A DNA stretch of 64,000 nt from Anaerosacchariphilus polymeriproducens (lineage in GTDB: Bacteria; Bacillota; Clostridia; Lachnospirales; Lachnospiraceae): NCBI RefSeq assembly GCF_003363435.1, contig NZ_QRCT01000019.1, forward strand, positions 62,001 to 126,000. The letters are read 5' to 3'. The translations under genes and the position numbers were made by a program. The notes below the pieces were generated by a model, which was given only the letters and a program-made list of their open reading frames with translations, searched no databases and was not told where the DNA came from. Positions 7,443-16,210 of the stretch are shown here, in pieces (position 1 is the stretch's first letter; every line of letters starts with the position of its first letter).

Positions 7443-9674
7443 TTAAATGGCATTACATTTTTTTAATTTCGCAAACGAAGCAAACATTTTCTTTGTGCCT
7501 ACTCTTTCAAATGCAACTGTTACTTCATAATCTCTTCCTCCTTGAACGATTTGAAGCACTTTACCTTCCCCGAATTTCATATGTCTCACGGTATCACCTT
7601 CAGAATAATCTAATCCTGAAGAATGATTAGCACCAAAATTTTTAGAAGGAGCAATCGGCTTAGCTTCAAATGGCTTGGAGTGAAAATTTTTTTTCGCAGC
7701 AGCATATACCAAATTTTTAGGAACTTCACTAACCTTCTCTTTCTGTGGTTCTTTTGCAAAAAGCTGTCTTGGAATCTCATTTACAAAACGTGATACTTTA
7801 TTATATTGTGTTTCTCCTCGAATCATTCTTTGTTTTGCACTGGTTATTGTCAGCCACTTTCGTGCTCTGGTAATTCCAACATAGCATAATCTTCTCTCCT
7901 CTTCAATTTCAGTAGGATCATCTGCCACTATTGTCATATAACTTGGAAAAATTCCATCTTCCATTCCTGCCAAATATACATTAGGAAATTCTAATCCTTT
8001 TGCACTATGTAACGTCATTAGTACCACATGATTACTGTCTTCATCTAAATTATCGATATCTGCTACTAATGCTACTTCTTCCAGAAATCCACTTAATGTA
8101 GGAGTTTCACTCTCTTCTTCATAAGCAACGATCTTACTGATTAATTCGTCTATGTTTTCAATTCTCTGCATAGCTTCTTCTGTATTATCTGCTTCTAATT
8201 CTTTCACATATCCGGTTTCTTCTATGATTTCCTGCATCAGTTCGGTCACGGATACATATTCCAGTTTGCTTCTAAGCATTTGAATAAAATTGACAAATGG
8301 ACGAATCTTAACTGCGCTCCGTCCTATATTAGGTATCTCATCCACCACTTTTAATGCGTCATAAAATCCTAAATCATGATCCAAGGCATAGTCTTGAACA
8401 CGGCTTAAAGTCGTAGGTCCAATCCCCCTTCTGGGAACATTGATAATTCTTCGAACTGCCAGATCATCTCTGGCATTGTCAATCGTTTTTAAATATGCCA
8501 GCAGATCTTTAATCTCTTTCCTTGCATAGAAATTAACACCGCCCACAATTTTGTATGGAATATTTCCAATGACAAATTTTTCTTCAAACATACGGGATTG
8601 CGCATTTGTTCGGTAAAGAATCGCACAATCTTTATATTCCAAATCACCGTTACGTACTTTTTGACTGATATCACCTACAATAAATTCAGCTTCTTCATAA
8701 GCACTGTTAAATACCTGTAATTCTATTTTGTCTCCTTTGTCATTATCTGTCCAAAGAGATTTATCCTTTCGCTCTGTATTATTACAAATCACTTGATTGG
8801 CCGCATCTAAAATGTTTTGTGTTGAACGATAATTTTGTTCCAGTTTAATTACCTTTGCTGTAGGATATACTTTTTCAAAACTTAAAATATTAGCAATATT
8901 AGCACCTCTGAATTTGTAAATGGATTGATCATCATCACCTACAACACAAAGATTTTTGTACTTTGATGACAGTAAACTGACAAACTGGAACTGTGCCGTA
9001 TTTGTGTCTTGATACTCATCTATCATAATGTATTTGAAACGCTCCTGATAATACTCCAAGACATCGGGTTGTGTTTGAAATAAATCCACTGTTTTGACAA
9101 TCAAATCATCAAAATCTAATGCATTGTTGCTTCTTAATTGCTTTTGGTATTCCGCATAAACACAAGCATATTTCTTTTGATTAAAATCTCCCTCTGCTTT
9201 CAAAGCAAACTCTTCCGGAGTTATTAGCTCATCTTTTGCCTTTGATATAGCAGCCAGAAAAGATTTTTCCTTATATATCTTCGTATCAATTTGAAGTCGT
9301 TTGCATATATCTTTCATTAATGACTTTTGGTCGTCACTATCATAAATTGTAAAATTATTATCAAATCCCAGACGCTCAATATAACGTCTTAATATCCGAA
9401 CACAAGTCGAATGGAACGTACTTACCCAAATACTTTCAGAACCAAACCCAACTAAGCTGTCTACTCTTTCCCGCATCTCTCCTGCTGCCTTATTCGTAAA
9501 CGTGATAGCCATAATATTCCATGGATTGATTCCTTTTTCTTCTATTAAATAAGCAACTCTATGGGTCAAGACTCTTGTCTTTCCGGAACCTGCCCCGGCT
9601 AAAATGAGAACCGGACCTTCTGTATGAAAAACTGCTTCTTGTTGTTGTGAATTTAGTGTATCATAAATACTCAT
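7443..9674 (-). CDS. pcrA: ATP-dependent DNA helicase PcrA (UvrD family, SF1A)
   Basis: 743 residues, close to the usual PcrA length. All SF1A motifs are present: AGAGSGKTRVL (Walker A), TFTNKAAGEM (Ia), IDEYQDTN (II), VVGDDDQSIYKFRGA (III), LEQNYRST (IV), TLHSAKGLEFPNVY (V) and YVGITRARKWL (VI). The C-terminal ~70 residues (VRHMKFGEGKVLQI) form the Tudor-like domain of PcrA that contacts RNA polymerase. The family unwinds DNA 3' to 5' in nucleotide-excision repair and displaces RecA and stalled RNA polymerase. No partner is encoded beside it. Confidence 0.95.
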   Translation of the reverse strand: MSIYDTLNSQQQEAVFHTEGPVLILAGAGSGKTRVLTHRVAYLIEEKGINPWNIMAITFTNKAAGEMRERVDSLVGFGSESIWVSTFHSTCVRILRRYIERLGFDNNFTIYDSDDQKSLMKDICKRLQIDTKIYKEKSFLAAISKAKDELITPEEFALKAEGDFNQKKYACVYAEYQKQLRSNNALDFDDLIVKTVDLFQTQPDVLEYYQERFKYIMIDEYQDTNTAQFQFVSLLSSKYKNLCVVGDDDQSIYKFRGANIANILSFEKVYPTAKVIKLEQNYRSTQNILDAANQVICNNTERKDKSLWTDNDKGDKIELQVFNSAYEEAEFIVGDISQKVRNGDLEYKDCAILYRTNAQSRMFEEKFVIGNIPYKIVGGVNFYARKEIKDLLAYLKTIDNARDDLAVRRIINVPRRGIGPTTLSRVQDYALDHDLGFYDALKVVDEIPNIGRSAVKIRPFVNFIQMLRSKLEYVSVTELMQEIIEETGYVKELEADNTEEAMQRIENIDELISKIVAYEEESETPTLSGFLEEVALVADIDNLDEDSNHVVLMTLHSAKGLEFPNVYLAGMEDGIFPSYMTIVADDPTEIEEERRLCYVGITRARKWLTITSAKQRMIRGETQYNKVSRFVNEIPRQLFAKEPQKEKVSEVPKNLVYAAAKKNFHSKPFEAKPIAPSKNFGANHSSGLDYSEGDTVRHMKFGEGKVLQIVQGGRDYEVTVAFERVGTKKMFASFAKLKKCNAI

Positions 9675-9798
9675 ATTTTATCCTACCTTATTTTCAAACT
9701 TACTCTGCGCTGATAATTTTCTAGTCTCTTGTATATTACAGAATAAACGTATGAATGTCAATTAAAAGAAAATATTTTTCGAATGTATGTTCCCATTT

Positions 9799-10248
9799 TT
9801 ATCCTACTCTTTCACAGATCCAATAAAAATTTTCATCCGTTTTGGGAGCCAATGGTTCCTTAATTATATTTACTATTAATTTATCATGATCAATTTTTAA
9901 TTCGATCATCGCATCTTCATCTGTGTCAATAAGATATTTGTTATCTTTTTGAATTACATTACCTATAACTGTATTCCCCTCATAATTTATTGTAGCTTCA
10001 TATCCATTATTGATTTTTAATGTAATAATAAGTGAACTGTTCGTCGTTTCATTAACTTTCATTCTCTGACCATTAACTTCAACAGCAGTTGCTTTCCATT
10101 TACCAATAATAAAATTATTTTCTGATTCAATTCCATCTGCGAAACTTTCTTTTTTGGCTCGTTTATCCAGCCAGCAGTTTAAAAGAGCCATAAACCCGAT
10201 ACTAACAAATATTCCTGCAAATAAAAATTTTAATTCTTTTCTCTTCAT
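9799..10248 (-). CDS. Membrane-anchored small beta-rich protein, unknown
   Basis: 149 residues from the ATG behind AAAGGAGAATGCTTC. A signal-anchor lies at residues ~5-25 (FLFAGIFVSIGFMALLNC); the cysteine at its end is not in a standard lipobox, so it could be lipidated or simply anchored. The outer part starts IIGKWKATAVEVNG and has alternating strands, like the lipocalin-type domains of small clostridial lipoproteins (DUF5640-like). The last residues (FYWICERVG) close the barrel. Function unknown. It is monocistronic, with a divergent promoter region towards the DUF1836 gene. Confidence 0.6.
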   Translation of the reverse strand: MKRKELKFLFAGIFVSIGFMALLNCWLDKRAKKESFADGIESENNFIIGKWKATAVEVNGQRMKVNETTNSSLIITLKINNGYEATINYEGNTVIGNVIQKDNKYLIDTDEDAMIELKIDHDKLIVNIIKEPLAPKTDENFYWICERVG

Positions 10249-10386
10249 GAAGCATTCTCCTTTATTAATCATTTTTCCTCAACCTGATATCATATTTAAC
10301 GTCACATTACTTATATTACAACTAATTGTTTCATAATATTATTGTTATGTCAATCGTTCTAATTATTAAAAATCCTTACGAAATAC

Positions 10387-10415
10387 TTGTCATCTAGTTT
10401 TCTATACTATATAAT
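10387..10415 (+). promoter_or_regulatory. Sigma-A-type promoter for the DUF1836 gene
   Basis: TTGTCA and TATAAT are separated by exactly 17 bases, 20 bases before the start codon. A ribosome site (GGGAGTGATGAA) follows. Confidence 0.75.
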
Positions 10416-10434
10416 GTAGACAGGGAGTGATGAA

Positions 10435-11037
10435 ATGACGATTAACAAAGAAGATTTTTTAAACAGCATTCTGGAAAGCTTATCCAGAATCGAATATATA
10501 AAAGCCGAAGATATCCCTAATATTGAACTATATATGGATCAGGTGACAAAATTTATGGATTCTCATTTAGAACCCTCAAAACGTTATCCGGAAGATAAAA
10601 TATTAACGAAAACAATGATTAATAATTATGCGAAAAATAATTTACTTCCTCCACCAACCAAAAAAAAATACTCTAAAGATCACATGCTGATGTTAATCTT
10701 TATATATTACTTTAAAAATATATTAAGTATTAATGATATTCAAAATTTGCTAAATCCATTGACCAACAAATATTTTGAGACAGATGAAGAATTAAATTTA
10801 GAGACTATTTACAATGAAGTATTTGGTTTAGAAAAAGAAGAAATTGAAAGTCTTAAAAAAGATATCGCAGAGAAATTCAAAAAATCAACAACGATATTTG
10901 AAGAAGCGAAAGAAATCGACCAGGATTATTTACAGAAATTTTCTTTTATATGTATGCTTGCTTTCGATGTTTATGTGAAAAAACAGCTTATTGAAAAAAT
11001 CATTGACCTTATGCCGGAAATACCAAACAATACTTAA
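10435..11037 (+). CDS. DUF1836-family protein, putative MerR-like regulator
   Basis: 200 residues. The segment KILTKTMINNYAKNNLLPPP followed by KKKYSKDHMLMLIFIYYFKN is the signature of DUF1836, whose N-terminal half resembles the HTH of MerR-type regulators. The C-terminal half is helical. The real role of the family is unknown, but a DNA-binding function is likely. It has its own promoter and its own terminator, so it is transcribed alone. Confidence 0.8.
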   Translation: MTINKEDFLNSILESLSRIEYIKAEDIPNIELYMDQVTKFMDSHLEPSKRYPEDKILTKTMINNYAKNNLLPPPTKKKYSKDHMLMLIFIYYFKNILSINDIQNLLNPLTNKYFETDEELNLETIYNEVFGLEKEEIESLKKDIAEKFKKSTTIFEEAKEIDQDYLQKFSFICMLAFDVYVKKQLIEKIIDLMPEIPNNT

Positions 11038-11067
11038 TATTTATTCTAAAAGAAAAATAACATGATT

Positions 11068-11104
11068 GATTGCTGGAAATTTTCATGATCTGGCAATCTT
11101 TTTT
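11068..11104 (+). terminator. Terminator of the DUF1836 gene
   Basis: GATTGCTGGA pairs with TCTGGCAATC (10 bp with G-U pairs) and is followed by six T, 31 bases after the stop codon. Confidence 0.8.
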
Positions 11105-11145
11105 AAATTGAAACAGCTAACGCCAAATCAGGAAAGGAGAATTAT

Positions 11146-11793
11146 ATGGAAAACAGGAGGAATATGAATAATAAGAAGAATACAATACCCCGTTATCAGC
11201 AAATAGCAATAGAAATAGCTACTAGAATTGCAAGCAGAGAATATGAAGTTGGACAAAAAATATTTGCGCGTTCTACTCTCGCAAGTCAGCATAAAGTATC
11301 TGCCGAAACAGCTAGAAGAGCTATTTGTGTGTTAACTGATCTAGACATTGTGACCTCAGAAAAAGGAAGCGGTGTTATTATTAAATCTTATAAAAATGCC
11401 GAAAAATTTATAGAACAACAAAAGAATCATCTTTCATTGGATCTAATTAAAAATAATATTTTAACTTGTATTGATCAACAACGTAAAGATATGGATCTAT
11501 TAGATAAATACTTAACAGATTTAGTAGCAGCTTCTGAACATTTCCGTTCTTTAAATCCCTTTGTACCTTTCCAAATTCTTATTACAACCGATTGTGCATT
11601 CATCAATCAAAACATTACAGATATCAAACTATGGCAGAATACTGGTGCCACCGTTGTTGCTGTTCATAGGAATCATCAGACTATGGTATCTCCGGGGCCT
11701 TATTTGCAGTTGCAAGAAAATGATATTATTTTTTTGGTCACACAAGATTCCAATCCGGATGTTGTAAACAACTTCTTATATCCCAAAGAATAG
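11146..11793 (+). CDS. GntR-type HTH regulator fused to an RCK_C (TrkA-C) domain, BusR-like
   Basis: 215 residues. Residues ~13-85 form a GntR winged helix (RYQQIAIEIATRIASREYEV, then FARSTLASQHKVSAETARRA). Residues ~90-130 are a coiled linker. Residues ~140-210 form an RCK_C domain (WQNTGATVVAVHRNHQTMVS, then LQLQENDIIFLVTQD). RCK_C domains bind ions or cyclic di-AMP; in BusR of lactic acid bacteria the same GntR/RCK_C layout makes a c-di-AMP-dependent repressor of osmolyte uptake. Here the next genes encode a PII-like protein and a cation/proton antiporter, and a perfect inverted repeat overlaps their promoter. I infer that it is a c-di-AMP- or ion-sensing regulator of that antiporter. The ATG at 11164 is a possible alternative start. 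Confidence 0.85.
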   Translation: MENRRNMNNKKNTIPRYQQIAIEIATRIASREYEVGQKIFARSTLASQHKVSAETARRAICVLTDLDIVTSEKGSGVIIKSYKNAEKFIEQQKNHLSLDLIKNNILTCIDQQRKDMDLLDKYLTDLVAASEHFRSLNPFVPFQILITTDCAFINQNITDIKLWQNTGATVVAVHRNHQTMVSPGPYLQLQENDIIFLVTQDSNPDVVNNFLYPKE

Positions 11794-11813
11794 TTTTCCA
11801 TTTTGGACAATTC

Positions 11814-11855
11814 TTTACAAAGTAACAACGTAGTGCTATACTTAAGTTGTTACTT
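11814..11855 (+). promoter_or_regulatory. Promoter with overlapping 10-bp inverted-repeat operator
   Basis: TTTACA (11814-11819) and TATACT (11837-11842) lie 17 bases apart. A perfect inverted repeat, AAGTAACAAC at 11820-11829 and GTTGTTACTT at 11846-11855 with 16 bases between, flanks the -10 region. It is the natural binding site for the GntR/RCK_C protein encoded just upstream. BusR-type regulators are known to use widely spaced half sites. Confidence 0.75.
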
Positions 11856-11877
11856 ATGAGAATTGGAGGAAAAAAGT

Positions 11878-12234
11878 ATGAAATTATTATATTTTGTTTT
11901 AAGTCAACCGGATAAGCTTGACGATATACTAACTGAATTCATAAAGCAAAATATTAAAGATGCAACTATTATTGACAGCGTCGGAATGGTAAGATTATTG
12001 AACAGCCGTTACGATGAAGATGAACTTCCTTTTTTAGGAGCCGTACGTGCTTTTATGAAACCTGAATGGAAGAAGAACAAATTGATTTTAGTTGTATTGG
12101 AGGATGAAAAAGTTAAAAATGCAATTGATGCAATTGAAAATGTAATCGGAAACCTTGCACAAAATGATACTGGCGTCGTATTTACTGTTCCGATCGATTT
12201 TATGAAAGGATTTTATAAAGAAGATGGAAAATAA
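11878..12234 (+). CDS. PII-like small protein upstream of a cation/proton antiporter
   Basis: 118 residues from the ATG at 11878 behind TTGGAGGAAAAAAGT; an in-frame TTG at 11863 lies inside this ribosome site and is unlikely. The sequence alternates strands and helices as in PII/CutA ferredoxin-like folds: KLLYFVLSQPDKLDDILTEF, then KNKLILVVLEDEKVKNAID, and the PII-like ending DTGVVFTVPID. The T-loop uridylation tyrosine of GlnB is not recognisable. It overlaps the antiporter gene by 11 bases, so the two are translated together. It probably gates or senses for the antiporter, possibly through a nucleotide. Confidence 0.7.
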   Translation: MKLLYFVLSQPDKLDDILTEFIKQNIKDATIIDSVGMVRLLNSRYDEDELPFLGAVRAFMKPEWKKNKLILVVLEDEKVKNAIDAIENVIGNLAQNDTGVVFTVPIDFMKGFYKEDGK

Positions 12235-13438
12235 AATCATATTAGAAGTAGCCATCATGTTATTAAGCGGTATACTGTTTGGACGCCTTGTAAAACAGAT
12301 CAAACTGCCAAATGTAACTGGTTACTTAATCGCCGGATTATTATTAGGTCCATCTTTTATGAACATTATTCCCACTGCAATGGTTCATGGATTTGGTGTT
12401 ATCTCCGATTTAGCACTGGCATTTATTGCTTTTTCAATTGGTCTTGGTTTTAAATTCACATACTTTAAAAAGGTAGGTTCTGCGCCAATCATAATAGCAA
12501 TATGCGAATCATTTGGTGCTATTATATTAGTGTCAGTAATTCCTATCTTGTGTGGATTTGATCCGAAATTTGCTATTATGCTGGGTGCGATCGCAGCTGC
12601 TACTGCCCCTGCACAGACTATTATGGTGATAAATCAGTACAAAGCAAAGGGTTCATTAACAAGCATGTTACTAAGTGTGGTAGCGATTGATGATGCTGTA
12701 GCTTTAATTGGTTTTGGATTTGCAGTTACAATCGTAAAAACTTTATCAACTAAAAATACCAATATTGCTCTATCTATTTTAAGCCCTTTCTATGAAATTG
12801 GAGTATCATTACTACTTGGGATTATATTTGGTATAGGTTTAAAACTGATTTTAAGATATTTTAAAAAGCAGTCTAATCGACTACCTATTATTATCGCTTT
12901 TACTACTGGAATATATTGGTGCTCTGAAATGCTGCATGGTTCTGCATTAATGGCCTGTATGGCACTTGGAGCAACTATAGCAAATATATCAAGCGAAACG
13001 GATGAAATATCTGATATTATAGACGAATTTTCACCACCTATCTATATGATATTTTTTATAATCTCTGGTGCCGGATTTGAAGTATCTGCGTTAAAAAGTA
13101 TAGGATTCATCGGAACATTATATGTTATCGTTCGAATTATTGGAAAAATGTTTGGAGCTTATATTGGTGGAAGAATAACACACCAAGAGAAAAAGATAAG
13201 CAAATATTTGGGACCTACACTTATGCCCCAAGCCGGAGTGGCATTAGGATTAATCGTTGTAGCAAGTAAGATCGTTCCGGATTATTCCAGCAGTATCCGA
13301 ACTACTATACTTTGTTCCACATTTATTTATTCCATTATCGGACCTGTTGTTGCTAAAATAGCTCTTGAAAAAGCAGGAGAAATAAAAGATACCCATAAAG
13401 GTATTAAAAAAATAAGAAAAGGGTGCCACACTATTTAG
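12224..13438 (+). CDS. Cation:proton antiporter, CPA2 family
   Basis: 404 residues with about 11 to 13 membrane helices (starting IILEVAIMLLSGILFGRLV). The N-terminal family signature KLPNVTGYLIAGLLLGPS, the paired helices with DDAVALIGFGFA, and GPTLMPQAGVALGLIVVASK match KefB/NapA-type exchangers. There is no C-terminal TrkA_N (nucleotide) domain, so regulation must come from elsewhere, likely the upstream PII-like protein. The ATG lies inside the previous gene. The stop codon lies in the loop of its own terminator. The ion (K+ or Na+) is not fixed by sequence; the RCK_C regulator favours K+. Confidence 0.85.
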   Translation: MENKIILEVAIMLLSGILFGRLVKQIKLPNVTGYLIAGLLLGPSFMNIIPTAMVHGFGVISDLALAFIAFSIGLGFKFTYFKKVGSAPIIIAICESFGAIILVSVIPILCGFDPKFAIMLGAIAAATAPAQTIMVINQYKAKGSLTSMLLSVVAIDDAVALIGFGFAVTIVKTLSTKNTNIALSILSPFYEIGVSLLLGIIFGIGLKLILRYFKKQSNRLPIIIAFTTGIYWCSEMLHGSALMACMALGATIANISSETDEISDIIDEFSPPIYMIFFIISGAGFEVSALKSIGFIGTLYVIVRIIGKMFGAYIGGRITHQEKKISKYLGPTLMPQAGVALGLIVVASKIVPDYSSSIRTTILCSTFIYSIIGPVVAKIALEKAGEIKDTHKGIKKIRKGCHTI

Positions 13439-13456
13439 TGCGGCACTCCTTTTTTA
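13421..13456 (+). terminator. Terminator containing the antiporter stop codon
   Basis: GGGTGCCACACT pairs with AGTGCGGCACTCC and is followed by TTTTTTA. The TAG stop at 13436-13438 is at the tip of the hairpin. Confidence 0.85.
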
Positions 13457-13471
13457 TCAAATATTTCATGC

Positions 13472-13774
13472 TTATTCATTATCTTTTATTGGAGCCATTC
13501 TTTCAAATACCATATCATAACCATCATTACCATAATTCAAAGAACGATTCACTCTACTAATAGTTGCTGTAGAAGCACCTGTCTCCTCTGCAATTTCTAA
13601 ATAGGTTTTTTGATCCCTCAGCATTCTAGCTACTTCAAATCTTTGAGATAATGATAATAATTCATTTACGGTACATACATCTTCAAAAAATATATAACAC
13701 TCTTCTGCATCTTTTAGGCTTAATATTGCCTGAAATAAATGGTCAACCGCTTTGGTTCTGATTTTTTTGCTCAT
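13472..13774 (-). CDS. YerC/YecD-family TrpR-like regulator
   Basis: 100 residues from the ATG behind GGAGGGAATGGTT. The sequence has the TrpR/YerC helix pattern: SLSQRFEVARMLRDQKTYLE, then IAEETGASTATISRVNRSLN, which is the DNA-reading helix-turn-helix. The family is common in Firmicutes as a small repressor; its target is usually unknown, and it is not thought to sense tryptophan. It ends against the terminator of the antiporter gene on the other strand. Confidence 0.85.
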   Translation of the reverse strand: MSKKIRTKAVDHLFQAILSLKDAEECYIFFEDVCTVNELLSLSQRFEVARMLRDQKTYLEIAEETGASTATISRVNRSLNYGNDGYDMVFERMAPIKDNE

Positions 13775-13876
13775 AACCATTCCCTCCAACACCATAAATC
13801 TTGAATTTAATTATTCTTATCTCATTATTTTAACATACTAAAGTTTTAAAGTAAAGCAATATGTCCCATCGATCTA

Positions 13877-14587
13877 TCAGAATTTGTGTAAGAATGATTT
13901 TAATACATTAACTGATCTGTTTACAACCAACTCTTCCGGAAACTCAACTTCTTTCATTAGTGCAAAAGCCGCTCCATGATTTCCGACCGATGTGTCTGCA
14001 TGCGCATCACTACCAATGACAACAGAAACATTCTTCTCTTTACACAATTTGAGCATTTGAAGAATATGCTCTTTGGCTCCTTTACGATCTGTATGTCCAA
14101 TAGAACTGTTATTGACCTCCAACAGTACATTTTGTTCTTTGGCTGTTTCTACCAGTATTTTATAGTCAATCGGAAACCTGTCATCATCCGGATGCCCGAT
14201 AATGTCTATGTATGGATTCTTCATTACATTCACATAGGCCGCTGTATTCTCTTCCATTGTTCCAGGTTTTATACAGGGCGGGTGAAGACTTGCAATTCCA
14301 ATATCCAGTTTTTCTAAAACATGATTTGGTAAATCGACTCTTCCCCACTTATCAATAATATTTAATTCCGCTCCGAATAACAACTCTACGCCATACTTAT
14401 TTCTCTCTAGTACTTTCAAATTACGAAAATAAATTTCCTGGCAAGAACCCGGCATACTTGGTGCATGCTCTGTAATTGCTAGTAACTCTAGTTTCTTCTC
14501 TGATGCTGCCATTGCCATTTCATTAATGGTATTATATGCATGTCCACTTACAATTGTATGTGAGTGGGTATCTAAGACATAATTCAT
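13877..14587 (-). CDS. PHP-domain metal-dependent phosphatase, YcdX-like
   Basis: 236 residues, from the ATG beginning MNYVLDTHSHTIVSGHAYN. The PHP metal ligands are visible: DTHSHT, H in TEHAPSMPG, GAELN, SLHPP, GHPDD and GSDAH. YcdX-type proteins use three metal ions to hydrolyse phosphate esters; the natural substrate is unclear. The ribosome site is weak (AGTGGTGTAC). A longer frame begins further upstream, but its first 28 residues are lysine-rich and unlike the family. Confidence 0.85.
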   Translation of the reverse strand: MNYVLDTHSHTIVSGHAYNTINEMAMAASEKKLELLAITEHAPSMPGSCQEIYFRNLKVLERNKYGVELLFGAELNIIDKWGRVDLPNHVLEKLDIGIASLHPPCIKPGTMEENTAAYVNVMKNPYIDIIGHPDDDRFPIDYKILVETAKEQNVLLEVNNSSIGHTDRKGAKEHILQMLKLCKEKNVSVVIGSDAHADTSVGNHGAAFALMKEVEFPEELVVNRSVNVLKSFLHKF

Positions 14588-14709
14588 TTTGTTGTACACC
14601 ACTTTCTGTTTGTTCTTAGTTTTCAGTTTATCTCCAATAACCATTCTACACTTTTTATATATTTTGTACAATGATTTCCTTATTTAATATTTTTATGCTA
14701 TATTCTATA

Positions 14710-16071
14710 TTATACTTTCGATATTCTCCATATAACCCCTGTATTAGGTGAAAATACGTTAGGAAATTCCCCTATGTCAGTTGAATAATCTGCTATATAC
14801 ATTGCACTATCGGGTCCAAAAACAACGTCTATTGGTCTTCCAAAGCCTTCCTCTTGTGGAAATCCTGTTTTATTAATAGCAAATGTAGATGTTTCACCTG
14901 TATTCATATTTACCCTGACTACCCTATGTCCTACACCTGAACGAATGTAATCTTTTGATTCTTCAAACTGCAAACTGCCAAATTGTGCAACATATGCATC
15001 ACCTAGAGGTCCAAAGTCTTCATTATAATTAAAATCAAAACCACAGATATTAGCTCCGGCTGGAAAGGTTGCAATTGGAAGCGGTGGAACTGATGGCGGA
15101 ACTGATGGAACTGTTTCTAACAATAAATCGGGTTGTTTCGCACCTATAGGTGTAAATCGTGGCATTGTTACCGGTTCAGCAGCTACATAATCAGGCCAGC
15201 CATACCAAGTTCCTTCTTTAAATAAATGCAATTCATCCAGTCCATTTGCAATTGGCCTGCTTCCTCTATTGTCAGGACCTTGATTTGATATAATCAGTCT
15301 ATCAAACTTATCGAACTTTACTTGAAATGGATTACGTAATCCCCAAGCAACCATTTCTAATTCAGAACCATCCAGATTCGCTCTCATAATACTGCCGGTA
15401 GCCAACGTTCTGCCCTCTTCCATCGTATACTCATTCGTATTTGGGACACCAAAAGCAGAAAAAGCACCTGTATAAGCAGCTTCTTCAGCAGGTATTAATA
15501 TATTTTTTGTTTTATAATTAATTCCTTTTAAAATCACCGGGGAACCAACGAAATCATGAAAAAATGGATGTTCAAATAACCACTTATTATCCAAACCAAC
15601 GATACCTGAATTCGTAGCCGTTCCCTGACCGTAATACATTTTATTGTTCTTGCTTATTTCCACTCTATTATTACCAAAATCTCCATTACTAGGTAGTCCA
15701 CTTATGATATCTTCTCTCATTCCGTCCTCATGCAAAACGGTAATAACTCCTTTATGTGAAACAAAAATTCTACCATCATAATAATTAATTCCGGTAATTG
15801 GTATATGAAAATCTTCTGCCACCTTTTCCAGCTCACCATTTTTTAATAATAAAACCTGAGCATTCCCTGACGCTTCACCAGATTCTGCAATCAACATATC
15901 TCCTTCCTCATTAAAATCTAATCCAACAGGAGTATTCAATCCTTGTGCAAACACTTCTACCTGGTAGCCCCATGGTACACTAATGACATCGGGATCTAAT
16001 ATTCTTGCTTGCTTTTCATTTTGTTGTATGTAGAGTCTTTCATTTAATATAAAATTATTTTCATCATACAT
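14710..16071 (-). CDS. Glucose/sorbosone dehydrogenase-type beta-propeller without signal peptide
   Basis: 453 residues. The repeated blades match the GSDH family: NTPVGLDFNEEGDMLIAESG, GSIMRANLDGSELEMVAWGL, RNPFQVKFDKFDRLIISNQG, WYGWPDY, RPIDVVFGPDSAMYIADYS. The N-terminus (MYDENNFILNERLYIQQNEK) has no signal peptide or membrane helix. Soluble sugar dehydrogenases of this fold normally act outside the cytoplasm with PQQ, which Clostridia do not make, so the chemistry is unclear. A proline-rich loop (VPSVPPSVPPLP) interrupts the fourth part. A structural or spore-associated role is possible, but nothing here shows it. Confidence 0.75.
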   Translation of the reverse strand: MYDENNFILNERLYIQQNEKQARILDPDVISVPWGYQVEVFAQGLNTPVGLDFNEEGDMLIAESGEASGNAQVLLLKNGELEKVAEDFHIPITGINYYDGRIFVSHKGVITVLHEDGMREDIISGLPSNGDFGNNRVEISKNNKMYYGQGTATNSGIVGLDNKWLFEHPFFHDFVGSPVILKGINYKTKNILIPAEEAAYTGAFSAFGVPNTNEYTMEEGRTLATGSIMRANLDGSELEMVAWGLRNPFQVKFDKFDRLIISNQGPDNRGSRPIANGLDELHLFKEGTWYGWPDYVAAEPVTMPRFTPIGAKQPDLLLETVPSVPPSVPPLPIATFPAGANICGFDFNYNEDFGPLGDAYVAQFGSLQFEESKDYIRSGVGHRVVRVNMNTGETSTFAINKTGFPQEEGFGRPIDVVFGPDSAMYIADYSTDIGEFPNVFSPNTGVIWRISKV

Positions 16072-16154
16072 TAATATCTCTCCAATTATTTAATACTATA
16101 ATATATGAATTTCCCCAGATTTAATGTCATTACTAGTATTACTTTTACTCAAAC

Positions 16155-16201
16155 AAAAATACCGACATATTCAGCAATTAATTACTGATGTCAGTATTTT
16201 T
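16155..16201 (-). terminator. Terminator of the aspS-gatCAB operon
   Basis: On the minus strand AAAAATACTGACAT pairs with ATGTCGGTATTTTT (one mismatch), giving a long stem with a U-rich end, 10 bases after the gatB stop. Confidence 0.75.
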
Positions 16202-16210
16202 GTAGATGAA

